From: Oleiagrimonas sp964608595
Lineage (GTDB): Bacteria > Pseudomonadota > Gammaproteobacteria > Xanthomonadales > Rhodanobacteraceae
Reading direction: 5' to 3'
Length of the DNA stretch: 64,000 nt
Assembly: GCA_964608595.1 (NCBI GenBank)
Contig: CAZSOU010000002.1
Coordinates: 10,567 to 74,566 of the forward strand
The notes under the pieces were generated by a model that did no database searches, was not told where the DNA came from, and saw only the letters and a program-made list of their open reading frames with translations. Positions 17,511 through 26,996 of the stretch are shown here, one piece after another. The number at the start of each line of letters is the position of its first letter. The first letter of the stretch is position 1. Made by a program: the position numbers and the translations under genes.

Positions 17511-18419
17511 ATGTCCGGCCACGCCAATTCATTGAAGGCCGTGATTTTTGCATTGAGTGCGAATTTCGCCATTTTTCTGGCCAAGGGCGCGGCGGCACTC
17601 ATCACCGGCTCGGGATCCATGTTGGCCGAAGCGGTGCATTCATTGGCCGATTGTGCCAATCAGTGCCTGCTGCTGCTGGGCATGCGCCAGGCCAAACGCC
17701 CGGCGTCGGATGCGTATCCGCTGGGCTGGGGCCGTGCCATGTATTTCTGGTCGTTCCTGGTGGCAATGCTGTTGTTCAGCGTCGGTGGCATGTTTTCGAT
17801 TTATGACGGTTGGCACAAACTGCAGCATCCGGAGGCCTTGTCCTATCCGTGGGTGGCCGTCGGCGTGTTGCTTTTCGGCATGATCGCCGAGGGTTTTTCC
17901 TTGTGGGGTTGTCTGGTCGAAGTCAACAAGGTTCGTGGCGGGCGCAGTCTGTGGCGATGGTTTCACGAAACGCGCGCGGCACAGTTGCTGGTGATCTTCG
18001 GCGAGGATACGGCGGCGTTGCTCGGTTTGTTGCTGGCATTGGCCGCGGTTGCGGCAACGATGGCCACCGGAAATCCGCTGTTCGATGCACTCGGCAGTGT
18101 CGCCATCGGTGTGCTGCTGGTGGTGATGGCCGTGGCGTTGGCGATCGAGGTGAAATCGCTGTTGATCGGCGAGGGTGTCGAGCCACGACGTCGTGCCGAG
18201 TTGCTGGCGTTCTTCGACAGCCGCGACGAAATCGACGAGGTGCTGCATCTGATCACGCTGCAGATGGGACCGGACGTGATGGTGTCGGTGAAGGCGAAAA
18301 TGGCGCCCATGCCGTCGGCCCTGGCCATGGTGGAGGCGATCAACGCGGTCGAGCGTGATCTGAAAGCGGCGTTCGCGGACGTGCGCTGGAGCTTCTTCGA
18401 GCCGGATGTGACGGACTGA
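17511..18419 (+). CDS. Cation diffusion facilitator family transporter (CDF, ZnT9-like)
   Basis: Inner-membrane divalent-cation/H+ antiporter family member of 302 aa with about six helices. The helix-2 metal site is HSLADCANQ (H and D four residues apart). Helix 5 carries EDTAALLG in place of the classical HxxxD, as in the ZnT9-like subgroup, so zinc transport should not be assumed. The C-terminal region (about 215-300) is the cytosolic dimerisation domain. ATG 17511 sits just after the MITE-like element. No metal-responsive regulator is adjacent. Confidence 0.85.
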   Translation: MSGHANSLKAVIFALSANFAIFLAKGAAALITGSGSMLAEAVHSLADCANQCLLLLGMRQAKRPASDAYPLGWGRAMYFWSFLVAMLLFSVGGMFSIYDGWHKLQHPEALSYPWVAVGVLLFGMIAEGFSLWGCLVEVNKVRGGRSLWRWFHETRAAQLLVIFGEDTAALLGLLLALAAVAATMATGNPLFDALGSVAIGVLLVVMAVALAIEVKSLLIGEGVEPRRRAELLAFFDSRDEIDEVLHLITLQMGPDVMVSVKAKMAPMPSALAMVEAINAVERDLKAAFADVRWSFFEPDVTD

Positions 18420-18483
18420 GGCACCGGCTTTCGTGTGGCCGGTCGTGCCGGGGCTGTGACTGCGCGAGCCTGTTGCGGTGTGC

Positions 18484-18993
18484 TTACAATCCCACTCCGA
18501 CGCCTACACCGAAGTGCACGTTCGACCAGGGGCTGCGCAGTTCCTCGGCGGTCCACAGGTGATAGTCGTCGACACTGACCAGCGGGAACACGTAATCGGC
18601 ATCCCCCACCTTGCTCGCGCGCGTACCCTTGATGCGCCCGCTGATGGTCATCGGCCGACCGGGCGGGTAGTTCAGTGGTTCCAGATAACCCGGCACCACC
18701 GCGATGAAACGTCCGGCGGCCGGGTTGTCCGGTTGCGGGCGTTGCGACCGGTCCAGCGGATAGGCCAGCAATTCGACTTCGGTGCGGTCGGCAAGGTTGG
18801 TGACCTTGACGATGCGGCCGCCCCAGATGACGGGTGCGTGAGTGAAACGCTCCGGTGTTTGCGCCACGTCGAGCGGCAGGGCGCGCACCGTGTCCGGCGT
18901 CGGTTTGTAGATCGGCGCCGGGGAGCAGGCGGCCAGCAGCAATGCCGCCGCGAGGAGAACCAAGGCTGTCAGTTGCTTGATGCGCATCAACAT
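18484..18993 (-). CDS. Slp-family outer-membrane lipoprotein
   Basis: Predicted lipoprotein of the Slp (starvation lipoprotein) family. A signal peptide ends in lipobox LLAAC, and the family core VIWGGRIVKVTNLADRTEVE then LAYPLDRSQRP is clear. About 170 aa, close to E. coli Slp (188 aa). Possible starts are ATG 18993 and ATG 18987, plus a GTG at 18996 overlapping the stop of the upstream thioredoxin-like gene. The two genes touch, so they are probably co-transcribed. The function of the family is uncertain. Confidence 0.83.
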   Translation of the reverse strand: MLMRIKQLTALVLLAAALLLAACSPAPIYKPTPDTVRALPLDVAQTPERFTHAPVIWGGRIVKVTNLADRTEVELLAYPLDRSQRPQPDNPAAGRFIAVVPGYLEPLNYPPGRPMTISGRIKGTRASKVGDADYVFPLVSVDDYHLWTAEELRSPWSNVHFGVGVGVGL

Positions 18994-19970
18994 CACCCGA
19001 ATGTGAACGTGAACGCCCGCAGTCCGGCATGCGGGATTTTGATGGTGACGACGTGGTCGCGATAATCGTCACTGTCGAACAACGTGTAAAGGCGGCTTTC
19101 GTGCACCGTCACCGGCGGCTGCTTCTTGCCGTCGACGGTGATTTCGAGGCTGACGGGCTGATCGCTCGAAGCGACCATATGCAGCTTCCCGGCCTTGAAA
19201 TGCAGGCGGATTTCCCCCGGGCCTGCCGCCAGTTCGGCGTATTGGGCCGTCATGCGCCAACGCCCGTCGAGCGCGTACTGGTTGAGCGGCAATGTGTCCG
19301 GCGCGCGGTAGTGGTAGGCGCTTGATGAGGGTCGATGCGTATTGGCCATGTTGCGTTCACGCGCCAGACCGAAATACATCTCCGGTGAGCCGATGGCAGC
19401 GAAGTCGGTGCTTTTCGCCGTCCCGGTCGCAGCGGTTTTTGGCGACATGCCCAGCTGCTCGCGGATGGCGTTTTCCATCTCCAGATAATGCCCTTCGCCG
19501 AAATGGTGCAACACCACCCGACCTTGCTTGTCGACGAGATATTCGGCCGGCCAATACTGGTTGTTCCAGGCGCGCCATGTCGCCATGTCGCTGTCCATGG
19601 CGACCGGGTACCGGATGTGGAATTGCTTGACCGCGTGCTTGACGTTGGCAAGGTTCTTCCCGAAATCGAACTCGGGGGAATGCACGCCGACGATCACCAG
19701 CCCCTTGTCCTTGTAGGCCTCGTACCAGGCATTGAGGTGCGGAAACGTGCGCAGGCAGTTGATGCACGAATAGGCCCAGAAGTCGATCAGGACGACCTTG
19801 CCGCGCAGCTTCTTCATGCTCAGAGGCGGCGAGTTGATCCAGTGACTGATGCCGACGAATTCCGGCGCTTTGGATGGCGTCGCGCGGGATGGTTCCGGCA
19901 ATGCGAACAGGGCGCACGTCATGATCAGCGCGCCGGTGGCGCAGATCAGTCGCGTCGTCATCTTGCTCAT
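18993..19970 (-). CDS. Secreted thioredoxin-like protein (DipZ C-terminal type)
   Basis: Exported thiol-disulfide protein. An N-terminal signal sequence is followed by a TlpA/AhpC-like thioredoxin domain (about 40-170) with active site CINC in AYSCINCLRTFP. A C-terminal beta-rich domain (about 200-320) is of the kind found after the thioredoxin domain of DipZ. The membrane electron-feeding half of DipZ is absent, so reducing power must come from another protein. Residue GEGHYLEME is typical of this group. 325 aa; ATG 19970; it touches the downstream Slp-like gene. Confidence 0.85.
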   Translation of the reverse strand: MSKMTTRLICATGALIMTCALFALPEPSRATPSKAPEFVGISHWINSPPLSMKKLRGKVVLIDFWAYSCINCLRTFPHLNAWYEAYKDKGLVIVGVHSPEFDFGKNLANVKHAVKQFHIRYPVAMDSDMATWRAWNNQYWPAEYLVDKQGRVVLHHFGEGHYLEMENAIREQLGMSPKTAATGTAKSTDFAAIGSPEMYFGLARERNMANTHRPSSSAYHYRAPDTLPLNQYALDGRWRMTAQYAELAAGPGEIRLHFKAGKLHMVASSDQPVSLEITVDGKKQPPVTVHESRLYTLFDSDDYRDHVVTIKIPHAGLRAFTFTFG

Positions 19971-20064
19971 GCGGGTCTCCGAAACGCGTGTGCAGGCATG
20001 GGTCTTGTCCGTCGGAACAGAGCCCGCGTGCCAAGGTCCACCCTGCGCCAGGGCAGGATGGGTT

Positions 20065-20988
20065 TCAGTCTACCTCGCGCACCGGCAACGGCACGTTGCA
20101 GATGCCGATGTGTCCGACAGGCTGGGTATAGAAGGCATCGTGCCGATTGCGCTTGGCTTCGACCAGTTTCCGAAAACTCTTGCTGTTGGTGCGCAGTACT
20201 TCGAGAGGGGTGCGTTCGGCCGCGGGAACGTGCGAGGCCAGGCGCACGGACAATATCGGCGTGCGCTTGTCGGCATCCTTGTATACGCCCATCGGTTCGG
20301 GCCCGCGCGGCAATGCCGAAAGCCATTGCATGCCTTGTACCACGCGCCCGACGACGGCCAGTTGATGGTCGATCTGGCGCGGCGCCTGGCCAATGGGCAC
20401 GTACAAGGTGTTGCCGCTGCCACTGTTCGGGTCCACATCGCGGGCCACCCCGACCATGCCATAGCATTGCACCAGCCAGGCCTTGTGCGTTTTCGGGTTC
20501 CAGGCCATGGGCAAACCGCGGGAAAAGCCCACGCGTGGCGCGTACACATCGCCATCAGGGAGCAGAGTGACGTTCAGCGAGTCGTCGAATGATCGCGTGA
20601 ACTCCGGTGGCAGCGTGGTTTTGGCGCTGCCCATGGATTTGGCCTTTTCCGGATTGTCGCCGTCCGGGTCGCCCCACTGCGCCACGAAGTTGTCCTGCAC
20701 GCGGTACACGCTGGTATGGTCGAAATAGTGCTCGTTCACCATCGTCTTGATGTTGGCCACATGCTTCGGTGCCCATGCCGGTGCCAGCTCGATCACCACG
20801 CGATGATGGTTGGCCAGCTCCATGTACAGCGTGTTGTCCGGATCCAGCGTGCGCCATTCCGAGGCTTGCGAGGCGGCAAGGATGTCGTGTGTTGATGGCG
20901 TGGCGTGATCCGTGTCGTTCCCCGCCATGGCGGACGTGGAGGCGAGCAGTGCGGCGACGAGCAGGGGCAGGCAGTGGATGCGTGGCAT
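20065..20988 (-). CDS. Secreted cyclophilin-type peptidyl-prolyl isomerase
   Basis: Periplasmic PPIase. A signal peptide (LLVAALLASTSAMAG) precedes a cyclophilin fold with YFDHTSVYRVQDNFVAQWGD, the expected F-x-x-Q substrate-site pattern, and later MVGVARDVDPNSGSGNTLYV. At 307 aa it has an extra about 60-residue C-terminal tail beyond the cyclophilin core. ATG 20988 is chosen for the signal peptide; the longer frame to 21612 is antisense to the methyltransferase. Its start is 51 bp from the divergent methyltransferase gene, so they share a promoter region. Confidence 0.87.
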   Translation of the reverse strand: MPRIHCLPLLVAALLASTSAMAGNDTDHATPSTHDILAASQASEWRTLDPDNTLYMELANHHRVVIELAPAWAPKHVANIKTMVNEHYFDHTSVYRVQDNFVAQWGDPDGDNPEKAKSMGSAKTTLPPEFTRSFDDSLNVTLLPDGDVYAPRVGFSRGLPMAWNPKTHKAWLVQCYGMVGVARDVDPNSGSGNTLYVPIGQAPRQIDHQLAVVGRVVQGMQWLSALPRGPEPMGVYKDADKRTPILSVRLASHVPAAERTPLEVLRTNSKSFRKLVEAKRNRHDAFYTQPVGHIGICNVPLPVREVD

Positions 20989-21039
20989 GGGACGATTCCG
21001 GAAATGTGGGACACCCGAGTTTGCCACTATCCTTGGCGC

Positions 21040-21651
21040 ATGCAAAAAAACTACGACCGAGCGTATTTCGACAAGTGGTACCGCGACCCGGAGCATGCCG
21101 TCGACTCGCCCGCCGAGGTGCGGCGCAAGGCGGCGATGGCGGTGGCCATGGCCGAGTACTACCTGGGCCGTCCGATCCGCAACGTGCTCGACATCGGTTG
21201 CGGCGAGGCCAACTGGCGCGCGCCCATCCGCAAGCTGCGGCCCAAGGTGGCATATCGTGGCCTGGATGCCAGCGAATACGTGGTGTCGCGTTACGGGCGC
21301 AGCCGCAACATCGGGATGGCACGATTCGGCGATCTGGAGTATCTGCGTTTCGATGTGCCGTTCGATCTGATGATCTGTACCAACGTGCTGCATTACCTCA
21401 AGGCGGCGGAGGTGCGGCGCGGTCTGTCCGGGTTGGACGAACAACTGGAAGGGCTGGCGTTCATCGAGGTCTATACCGATCACGACGACACGTTTGGCGA
21501 CGACGTGGATTACGTGGCGCGCACGCCGGCCTGGTACCGACGGCATTTCGCCAACGCGGGGCTGGTGTCCGTGGGCTCGCATGCCTATGTCGGTTCGAGC
21601 ATTCGTTCGCAATTGCTGGCCATGGAACAGGCGCGCCCGCCGCGCAAATGA
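21040..21651 (+). CDS. Class I SAM-dependent methyltransferase
   Basis: Cytosolic methyltransferase-fold protein of 203 aa. SAM-binding motif I is VLDIGCGEANW near residue 48. Motif II/III region GLDASEYVVSRYG and the post-motif MICTNVLHYL follow. The substrate cannot be told from sequence. ATG 21040 is where homology to methyltransferases begins; the ORF is open earlier but antisense to the cyclophilin gene. Confidence 0.85.
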   Translation: MQKNYDRAYFDKWYRDPEHAVDSPAEVRRKAAMAVAMAEYYLGRPIRNVLDIGCGEANWRAPIRKLRPKVAYRGLDASEYVVSRYGRSRNIGMARFGDLEYLRFDVPFDLMICTNVLHYLKAAEVRRGLSGLDEQLEGLAFIEVYTDHDDTFGDDVDYVARTPAWYRRHFANAGLVSVGSHAYVGSSIRSQLLAMEQARPPRK

Positions 21652-21654
21652 GCA

Positions 21655-22098
21655 TCACAGCACCGCTTGCGGTGGATAGTGGATGCTTTCGATGCCGGCA
21701 CGGTTGTAGCGTCGCGCAAAAATCGGATGCAAACGTTGCAACAACTTTCGCGCCTGTTGCGCGCTTTCGCTGTCGGGCGCGTAGATGAAAACGAATGCGC
21801 CGCCGCGTCGCGCCAGTTTCACGTCGTCGTCCAGGAACCCGGCCTCGGTGCCGATGACACGGGCAATGCCGGTGCGCAAACGCTCGAACCAGTCGTTGCC
21901 TTCCGATTCCAGGTGCTTGATGACGAATGATCCCGGCACGGCGGCGACATCGTCGTGGGCGAAGTCGCCGGCCAGAGCCTGCTCGCGCACCTTTTCCGCG
22001 CGCTCGATGGTTTCGAACGATGCGACGATGTAGTGCAACGGATAGAACAGGCCGAAGGACGAGTCGTTTTCCTTCAGGAAATCCCAGTGTTCTTTCAT
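21655..22098 (-). CDS. Conserved hypothetical protein
   Basis: A 147-residue soluble protein without a recognised domain. It is rich in aromatic and charged residues (FGLFYPLHYIVASFETIERA), without signal peptide or membrane helix. ATG 22098 has GGAGCG upstream; an in-frame upstream start at 22125 lacks support. Coding composition matches its neighbours. It ends 3 bp from the convergent methyltransferase gene. No function is proposed. Confidence 0.65.
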   Translation of the reverse strand: MKEHWDFLKENDSSFGLFYPLHYIVASFETIERAEKVREQALAGDFAHDDVAAVPGSFVIKHLESEGNDWFERLRTGIARVIGTEAGFLDDDVKLARRGGAFVFIYAPDSESAQQARKLLQRLHPIFARRYNRAGIESIHYPPQAVL

Positions 22099-22176
22099 GA
22101 TGTCGCTCCCACACGTTGGGTTCACGCCCAGCTTAGTGTGGCGACATGAACTGCGGCTTTTTGCCGCTGTCGTTGT

Positions 22177-22572
22177 TCAGGGCTGCAGCAGCAACAAGCG
22201 AATCACGCCGTAGGCGGCGAGAATGAACAGCAAGCCCCACGCCAACATGCCGATGACGAACGGGGCGCCACGCTTGGCTGCATCGCGGCGGTAGGCCACG
22301 ATGTACCACGCCCGCCCGAGCAACCACACCAGCCCCAGAATACCGGCCCAGGTCGGGTTGCCGAAGCGTGCCGCCAGCCACAGCGTGGGCAGGAACATCA
22401 CTGTCTGCTCCAGCGTGTTCATCTGGATGCGATAGGCGCGCTCGAAAACGGGATGACCGGTCGTGGCCGGCGCTTTGATGCCGTGTTTGGCGCGGGCGCG
22501 CCCGGTCAGGAAAATCGTGGCGAACAACAGCACCACGGTCAGCAGGATGACCAGTTCGGGAAGGTGGATCAT
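22177..22572 (-). CDS. MAPEG family membrane protein
   Basis: Integral membrane protein of the MAPEG superfamily (membrane-associated eicosanoid and glutathione metabolism), 131 aa with four helices. The family segment FERAYRIQMNTLEQTVMFLP is intact. Bacterial MAPEG proteins often have glutathione transferase or peroxidase activity, but the role here is unknown. ATG 22572 precedes the first helix; the longer frame to 22668 is not conserved. Confidence 0.87.
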   Translation of the reverse strand: MIHLPELVILLTVVLLFATIFLTGRARAKHGIKAPATTGHPVFERAYRIQMNTLEQTVMFLPTLWLAARFGNPTWAGILGLVWLLGRAWYIVAYRRDAAKRGAPFVIGMLAWGLLFILAAYGVIRLLLLQP

Positions 22573-23036
22573 GGCGAATCCTTCGGATGACGAGGTGGTT
22601 ATCGTTGCACAGCTCGCGGGGAAAATCGTGTCTTCGTGCACCGCCCGCACAGGGTCGAGGCGGGTCATTGGTGATGGCGCCAGTCATTCGCGATCCTGAT
22701 GGCGGGCAGGGGTGCATGGCCAGTTGGTACGATTCGACACTGGCGGTGCGTTTTGACAAGGCATGCGGTGCCGATACCCGAAGGAGGCTTGTTCGATGAC
22801 AGTGGAGCTGATGTGCTGACAACGTGGAAGGACAAGACGGCGCTCCATCTGCGGCATGCTGTCAAAACCGTGCACAGCCGCAAGACCATCACTCCGAAGG
22901 GGGTTGATGTACGGCGATTGCGTGGTGCCGTCGAGGTCGCGTCGAAGCATGGTTTGTGCTCGCAACGAAACACGCCGCGGTGGGCGAGTGCCCGCTTCGG
23001 TCCCGTTGCGGCATTCGGGGCGGAAGTGACCGGTTC
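22573..23036. other. Intergenic stretch, no gene recognised
   Basis: About 460 bp between the divergent MAPEG and GtrA-like genes. A plus-strand frame of 113 codons (22699-23040) and two minus-strand frames exist, but none has protein-like composition, a domain or a ribosome-binding site. It presumably carries the divergent promoters; none is obvious. Confidence 0.5.
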
Positions 23037-23420
23037 ATGACTTTGATGCGCCAGGGTGTGAGCTTCATCGTCGTCGGCGGTTGCCTGGTGATCGTCGACT
23101 GGGCGGTATTCGTGTTGCTCACGGCATCAGGCGTGGCGACCGTTCCGGCCAATGTGGCCAGTCGCGCCGTGGGTGCGCTGCTCGGGTTTTGCGCCAATGG
23201 ATGGTTCACGTTCCGGGATACGCGGGCACCACGATTGGGCTTGCGCCGATTCGCGCGCTACGCCGTGATGTGGGTGGTCATGACGGGCGCCAGCTCGCTG
23301 CTGGTTGCCTTGGTGGCCGATCATTTGAGTTTGCAGGTCGCGTGGCTGGCCAAACCGGTGGTCGAGGGGTGTCTTGCGGTCGTGAGTTTTCTGCTGTCCC
23401 GCCACTGGGTGTATCGGTGA
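23037..23420 (+). CDS. GtrA-family membrane protein
   Basis: Small four-helix inner-membrane protein (127 aa) of the GtrA/DPMS family. Such proteins are linked to moving undecaprenyl-linked sugars across the inner membrane for surface glycosylation. The typical segment ANVASRAVGALLGFCANGWF then TFRD is present near residue 38, and the protein ends SFLLSRHWVYR as usual. No glycosyltransferase gene is adjacent. ATG 23037 begins at the first helix; the frame is open to 22956. Confidence 0.83.
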   Translation: MTLMRQGVSFIVVGGCLVIVDWAVFVLLTASGVATVPANVASRAVGALLGFCANGWFTFRDTRAPRLGLRRFARYAVMWVVMTGASSLLVALVADHLSLQVAWLAKPVVEGCLAVVSFLLSRHWVYR

Positions 23421-23474
23421 GCGTGTCGCCGCCGCGTCGCCGCGCACTGCCTCCGGTCGACCCGGCCGGCTGAC

Positions 23475-25280
23475 TCAATGCCGCCGCGGTGGTTTGTGGC
23501 CGCTTTTCTTGTGGCGTTTGAATGATGGTTTCTTCGACTTCCGTGCTGATGCCGGTTTGGCAGGCGATCCTGTCGTGCCGTCATTCAATCGCATGCGCAG
23601 CGGGCGACCGCCGACACGTACCTTCTTGAGGTGCTGCAGCAGTTCCGGCGGCATGCCTTCGGGCAGGTCGATGAGGCTGTAATCATCGCGGATGCTGAGG
23701 CGGCCGATGTATTGGCTGTCGATACCCGCTTCGTTGGCGATGGCACCGATGATGTTGCCCGGTTTGACGCGGTGCGCGTGGCCGACGTCGAGGCGATAGG
23801 TGTCCTTGCCGGCTTCACCTTGATGCGGGCGTTCCGGGCGCGGCGGGCGTTGCTTGTCCCGGTGCCGTTTGCGCTCGCGCGGCGTATCGTTCCGGCGCTC
23901 GAATCCGGCGTGCTCGCGTGGTTCCGGCTTGGGATCGGAGGCGGACAGCAGCAGAGGCTTGTCGCCATGCGCCATGCGCGCCAATGCCGCGGCGATTTCG
24001 ATGGCGGGAATGTCGTGTTCGTTCTCGAAACGTTCGATGAGCTGGCGGAACGGCGTCAAGTCGTCACCGGCTTCCAATGTCTGCTCGATGCGCTGCATGA
24101 AACGTTCGATGCGACGGTCGTTGACGACGCTTACCGTGGGCAGTTGCATGCCTTCGATGGGCTGGCGCGTGGCGCGTTCGATGGCACGCAGCATGCCGCG
24201 TTCGCGCGGCGTGACGAAAAGGATTGCCTGGCCCTCGCGTCCCGCGCGTCCGGTACGGCCGATGCGGTGCACGTACGATTCGGTGTCGTAGGGAATGTCG
24301 TAGTTGAGCACGTGACTGATGCGTTCCACATCCAGCCCGCGCGCAGCGACGTCGGTGGCGACAAGGATGTCGAGCTGGCCGTCACGCAGTTGCCGAATCA
24401 GGCGTTCGCGTTGTTGCTGGGCGACATCGCCATGAATGGCGGCAGCGGTAAAACCGCGCGCCTGAAGTTTTTGCGCCAGCGTTTCGGTGGACTGCTTGGT
24501 GCGTGCGAACACGAGCATGGCATCGAAAGGTTCGGCTTCCAGAATGCGCGTCAACGCATCCAGTTTGTGCAAGCCGCTGACGCGCCAGTAGCGTTGCCGG
24601 ATACGTGCGGCGGTTGTGGTTTTGGCGGCAATCGACACTTCCACCGGGTTGCGCAGATGTTGTTGCGCAATGCGCCGGATGGGCTTGGGCATGGTGGCCG
24701 AAAACAGCGCCGTCTGACGCTTTTCGGGTGCTTCGGCGAGAATGGTTTCCACGGCTTCGGCAAAACCCATGCGCAACATTTCGTCGGCTTCGTCGAGCAC
24801 CACGAAGCGCAGCGCGGACAAATCCAGCGTGCCCTTGCGCAGATGGTCGATGACGCGGCCCGGTGTGCCCACCACCACGTGTACGCCGCGCCGCAGACCG
24901 TGCAATTGCGGACCGTAACCGGTGCCGCCGTAAATCGGCAGCACGCGGAAGCCGTCGATATGCGCGGCATAGGTACCGAATGCTTCGGCCACCTGGATGG
25001 CCAATTCGCGCGTGGGCGCCAATACCAGCGCCTGCGGTTTGCCTGGTGCCGCGTCGATCATCGACAGGACCGGCAGCGCAAACGCGGCCGTCTTGCCGGT
25101 GCCGGTCTGTGCCTGGCCCAGTACGTCGCGGCCATCCAGCAGCGGCGGGATGGCGGCAGCCTGGATCGGCGATGGCGTTTCATAGCCGACATCGGCCAGC
25201 ACGCGCTTCACGGCAGGGGCGAGCGCAAGCGCAGCGAAGTCCGGTGTGGCCGCACTTGAATCGGAAGAAGGGGGTGTCAT
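23475..25280 (-). CDS. deaD: DEAD-box RNA helicase, DeaD/CsdA type
   Basis: ATP-dependent RNA helicase of 601 aa. Q motif and Walker A AQTGTGKT, DEAD motif VLDEADEM, SAT, and HRIGRTGRAGR are all present. A DbpA-type RNA-binding domain lies near residues 480-560 (VKPGNIIGAIANEAGIDS; LPEGMPPELLQHLKK). The C-terminus is a Lys/Arg/Pro tail. CsdA/DeaD proteins act in cold adaptation and 50S assembly. DbpA itself is an alternative name, but length and tail favour DeaD. Confidence 0.92.
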   Translation of the reverse strand: MTPPSSDSSAATPDFAALALAPAVKRVLADVGYETPSPIQAAAIPPLLDGRDVLGQAQTGTGKTAAFALPVLSMIDAAPGKPQALVLAPTRELAIQVAEAFGTYAAHIDGFRVLPIYGGTGYGPQLHGLRRGVHVVVGTPGRVIDHLRKGTLDLSALRFVVLDEADEMLRMGFAEAVETILAEAPEKRQTALFSATMPKPIRRIAQQHLRNPVEVSIAAKTTTAARIRQRYWRVSGLHKLDALTRILEAEPFDAMLVFARTKQSTETLAQKLQARGFTAAAIHGDVAQQQRERLIRQLRDGQLDILVATDVAARGLDVERISHVLNYDIPYDTESYVHRIGRTGRAGREGQAILFVTPRERGMLRAIERATRQPIEGMQLPTVSVVNDRRIERFMQRIEQTLEAGDDLTPFRQLIERFENEHDIPAIEIAAALARMAHGDKPLLLSASDPKPEPREHAGFERRNDTPRERKRHRDKQRPPRPERPHQGEAGKDTYRLDVGHAHRVKPGNIIGAIANEAGIDSQYIGRLSIRDDYSLIDLPEGMPPELLQHLKKVRVGGRPLRMRLNDGTTGSPAKPASARKSKKPSFKRHKKSGHKPPRRH

Positions 25281-25350
25281 GGGGAAGCCTCGGTCAGCGT
25301 CCGATGATTCGGCGCCTGATGGAACGGCATTTTACCATTGCGTGGTCTTG

Positions 25351-26667
25351 TCACGACGAGCGTTGCGGCCGGCGCGATCCGCGACGCCGCCTTTTGGCCG
25401 GTTGCGTGTGCATTTTGCCGTCATCCCGCGATTTTTTTGCTGATGGCCGACGCTGATGCGATTTGGGTTTGCCGCGCTTGCCGGGGCGCTGCCGTGGCTT
25501 CGGCGCATCCATCCGCAGTGGCTGGGCGGGTTCGAAACCGGCCACGGGCTCGATGACGATGTCCTGCTTGAGCAGACGCTGGATGTCGCGCAACAAGCCG
25601 GCTTCTTCCTGCGTCACCAGAGACACGGCCAGTCCGGTGGCGCCGGCGCGTCCGGTGCGACCGATGCGGTGCACGTAATCGGCGGCCACGTTGGGCAGGT
25701 CGTGGTTGATCACCAATGGCAGTTGCTCGATGTCCAGACCGCGTGCCGCAATGTCGGTGGCGACCAGAATGTTGACTTTGCCGCTCTTGAAGTCGGCCAG
25801 CGCCCGTGTACGCTGGTTCTGGCTCTTGTTTCCGTGGATGGCGGCCGTGCGCAAGCCGGCTTGCGACAAATAGCGGCACAACTTGTCCGAACCATGTTTG
25901 GTGCGGGCGAAGACCAGCGTCTGGCGGCGGCTGTCCTCGGCCAGCAGGTGCAACAACAGGTCGCGCTTGGCATCGGCATTCACCGGATGCACGCGATGCG
26001 TGACCGTGGCCACGACGGTGTTGGGCGGTGTGATGGCCACCTCGCGCGGTGTGCGCATGAATTGCGCCGCCAGCGCCTTGATGGCTGGCGCGAAGGTTGC
26101 CGAGAACAACAAGGTTTGGCGCTGCCGGGGCAGTGCGGCGAGGATTTTCCGCAGCGCCGGCAGAAACCCCATGTCGAGCATGCGGTCGGCTTCGTCCAGT
26201 ATCAGTGTTTCAATACCCGACAGATCCACCGAGCGACGCTCCATGTGATCGATCAGACGTCCCGGGGTGGCGACCAGCACATCGGGATTGCGACGCAACT
26301 GTTGCAACTGGCCACCCATCTTGACGCCGCCGAAAATGACAGCGCTGTGCATGCCCAGGTATTTGCCGTACGCACGGAACGAGGTGTTGACCTGCGCGGC
26401 AAGTTCCCGCGTGGGGGTGAGTACCAGTGCGCGCGGGCGATTGCCGTGTTTCCGTGTCGTGCGCTGACCGGCGGGAAACAGGCGTTCCAGCACGGGCAGG
26501 GCGAAGCCGGCGGTTTTACCGGTGCCGGTCTGGGCGCTGGCCAGCAGATCGTGGCCTTCCAGTACCAGCGGGATGGCGGCAGCCTGGATGGGAGTGGGGT
26601 CGACATGACCCTGTTCGGAAAGCGCGCGCAACAACGCGGGCGCCAGCCCGAGAGATTCGAAGCTCAT
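25351..26667 (-). CDS. rhlE: DEAD-box RNA helicase, RhlE type
   Basis: ATP-dependent RNA helicase (438 aa) with Walker A AQTGTGKT, LILDEADRMLDMGF, SATF and HRIGRTGRAG, followed by a highly basic unstructured tail (KRGKPKSHQRRPSAKKSR). The N-terminus MSFESLGLAPALLRAL is typical of RhlE. ATG 26667 has AGGAGT nine bases upstream; the ORF extends to 27009 without homology. It lies 70 bp upstream of the DeaD-type helicase on the same strand, so the two helicases may share a transcript. Confidence 0.92.
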   Translation of the reverse strand: MSFESLGLAPALLRALSEQGHVDPTPIQAAAIPLVLEGHDLLASAQTGTGKTAGFALPVLERLFPAGQRTTRKHGNRPRALVLTPTRELAAQVNTSFRAYGKYLGMHSAVIFGGVKMGGQLQQLRRNPDVLVATPGRLIDHMERRSVDLSGIETLILDEADRMLDMGFLPALRKILAALPRQRQTLLFSATFAPAIKALAAQFMRTPREVAITPPNTVVATVTHRVHPVNADAKRDLLLHLLAEDSRRQTLVFARTKHGSDKLCRYLSQAGLRTAAIHGNKSQNQRTRALADFKSGKVNILVATDIAARGLDIEQLPLVINHDLPNVAADYVHRIGRTGRAGATGLAVSLVTQEEAGLLRDIQRLLKQDIVIEPVAGFEPAQPLRMDAPKPRQRPGKRGKPKSHQRRPSAKKSRDDGKMHTQPAKRRRRGSRRPQRSS

Positions 26668-26996
26668 GGAATACTCCTGATGGCCCGTGTATCGGGCCGA
26701 TGACTCGGAGCGTTCCCTTGAACCGCGCTCGGAGTGGGGATGGGGCGGATGCATGCCGGCGGCATGCGTTCCGGGTCTGTCCACGGGGTCGAGTGGCGCG
26801 GGCAGGGTCGGGCGAAGTGCCGTTGACCGTCGTGCTCGCCGGGAAATTCGACATGCCGCGTGACAAACGGAGGCCACCATACAGCGAAATGCCCGCACAA
26901 GCCATGATTTTTTCAAAACCGACGACTCACGAGGGTTGATGACGAAACCCGATCGCGCCGGTACCATGCGCGTTTTGCACACGTGGCACGTTACCC

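Noticed and set aside
22665..23040. Small ORFs on both strands between MAPEG and GtrA genes
   Set aside because: No protein-like composition or conserved motif.
23631..26703. Long plus-strand ORFs (542 and 415 codons) opposite the two RNA helicases
   Set aside because: Antisense shadows with no recognisable protein features.
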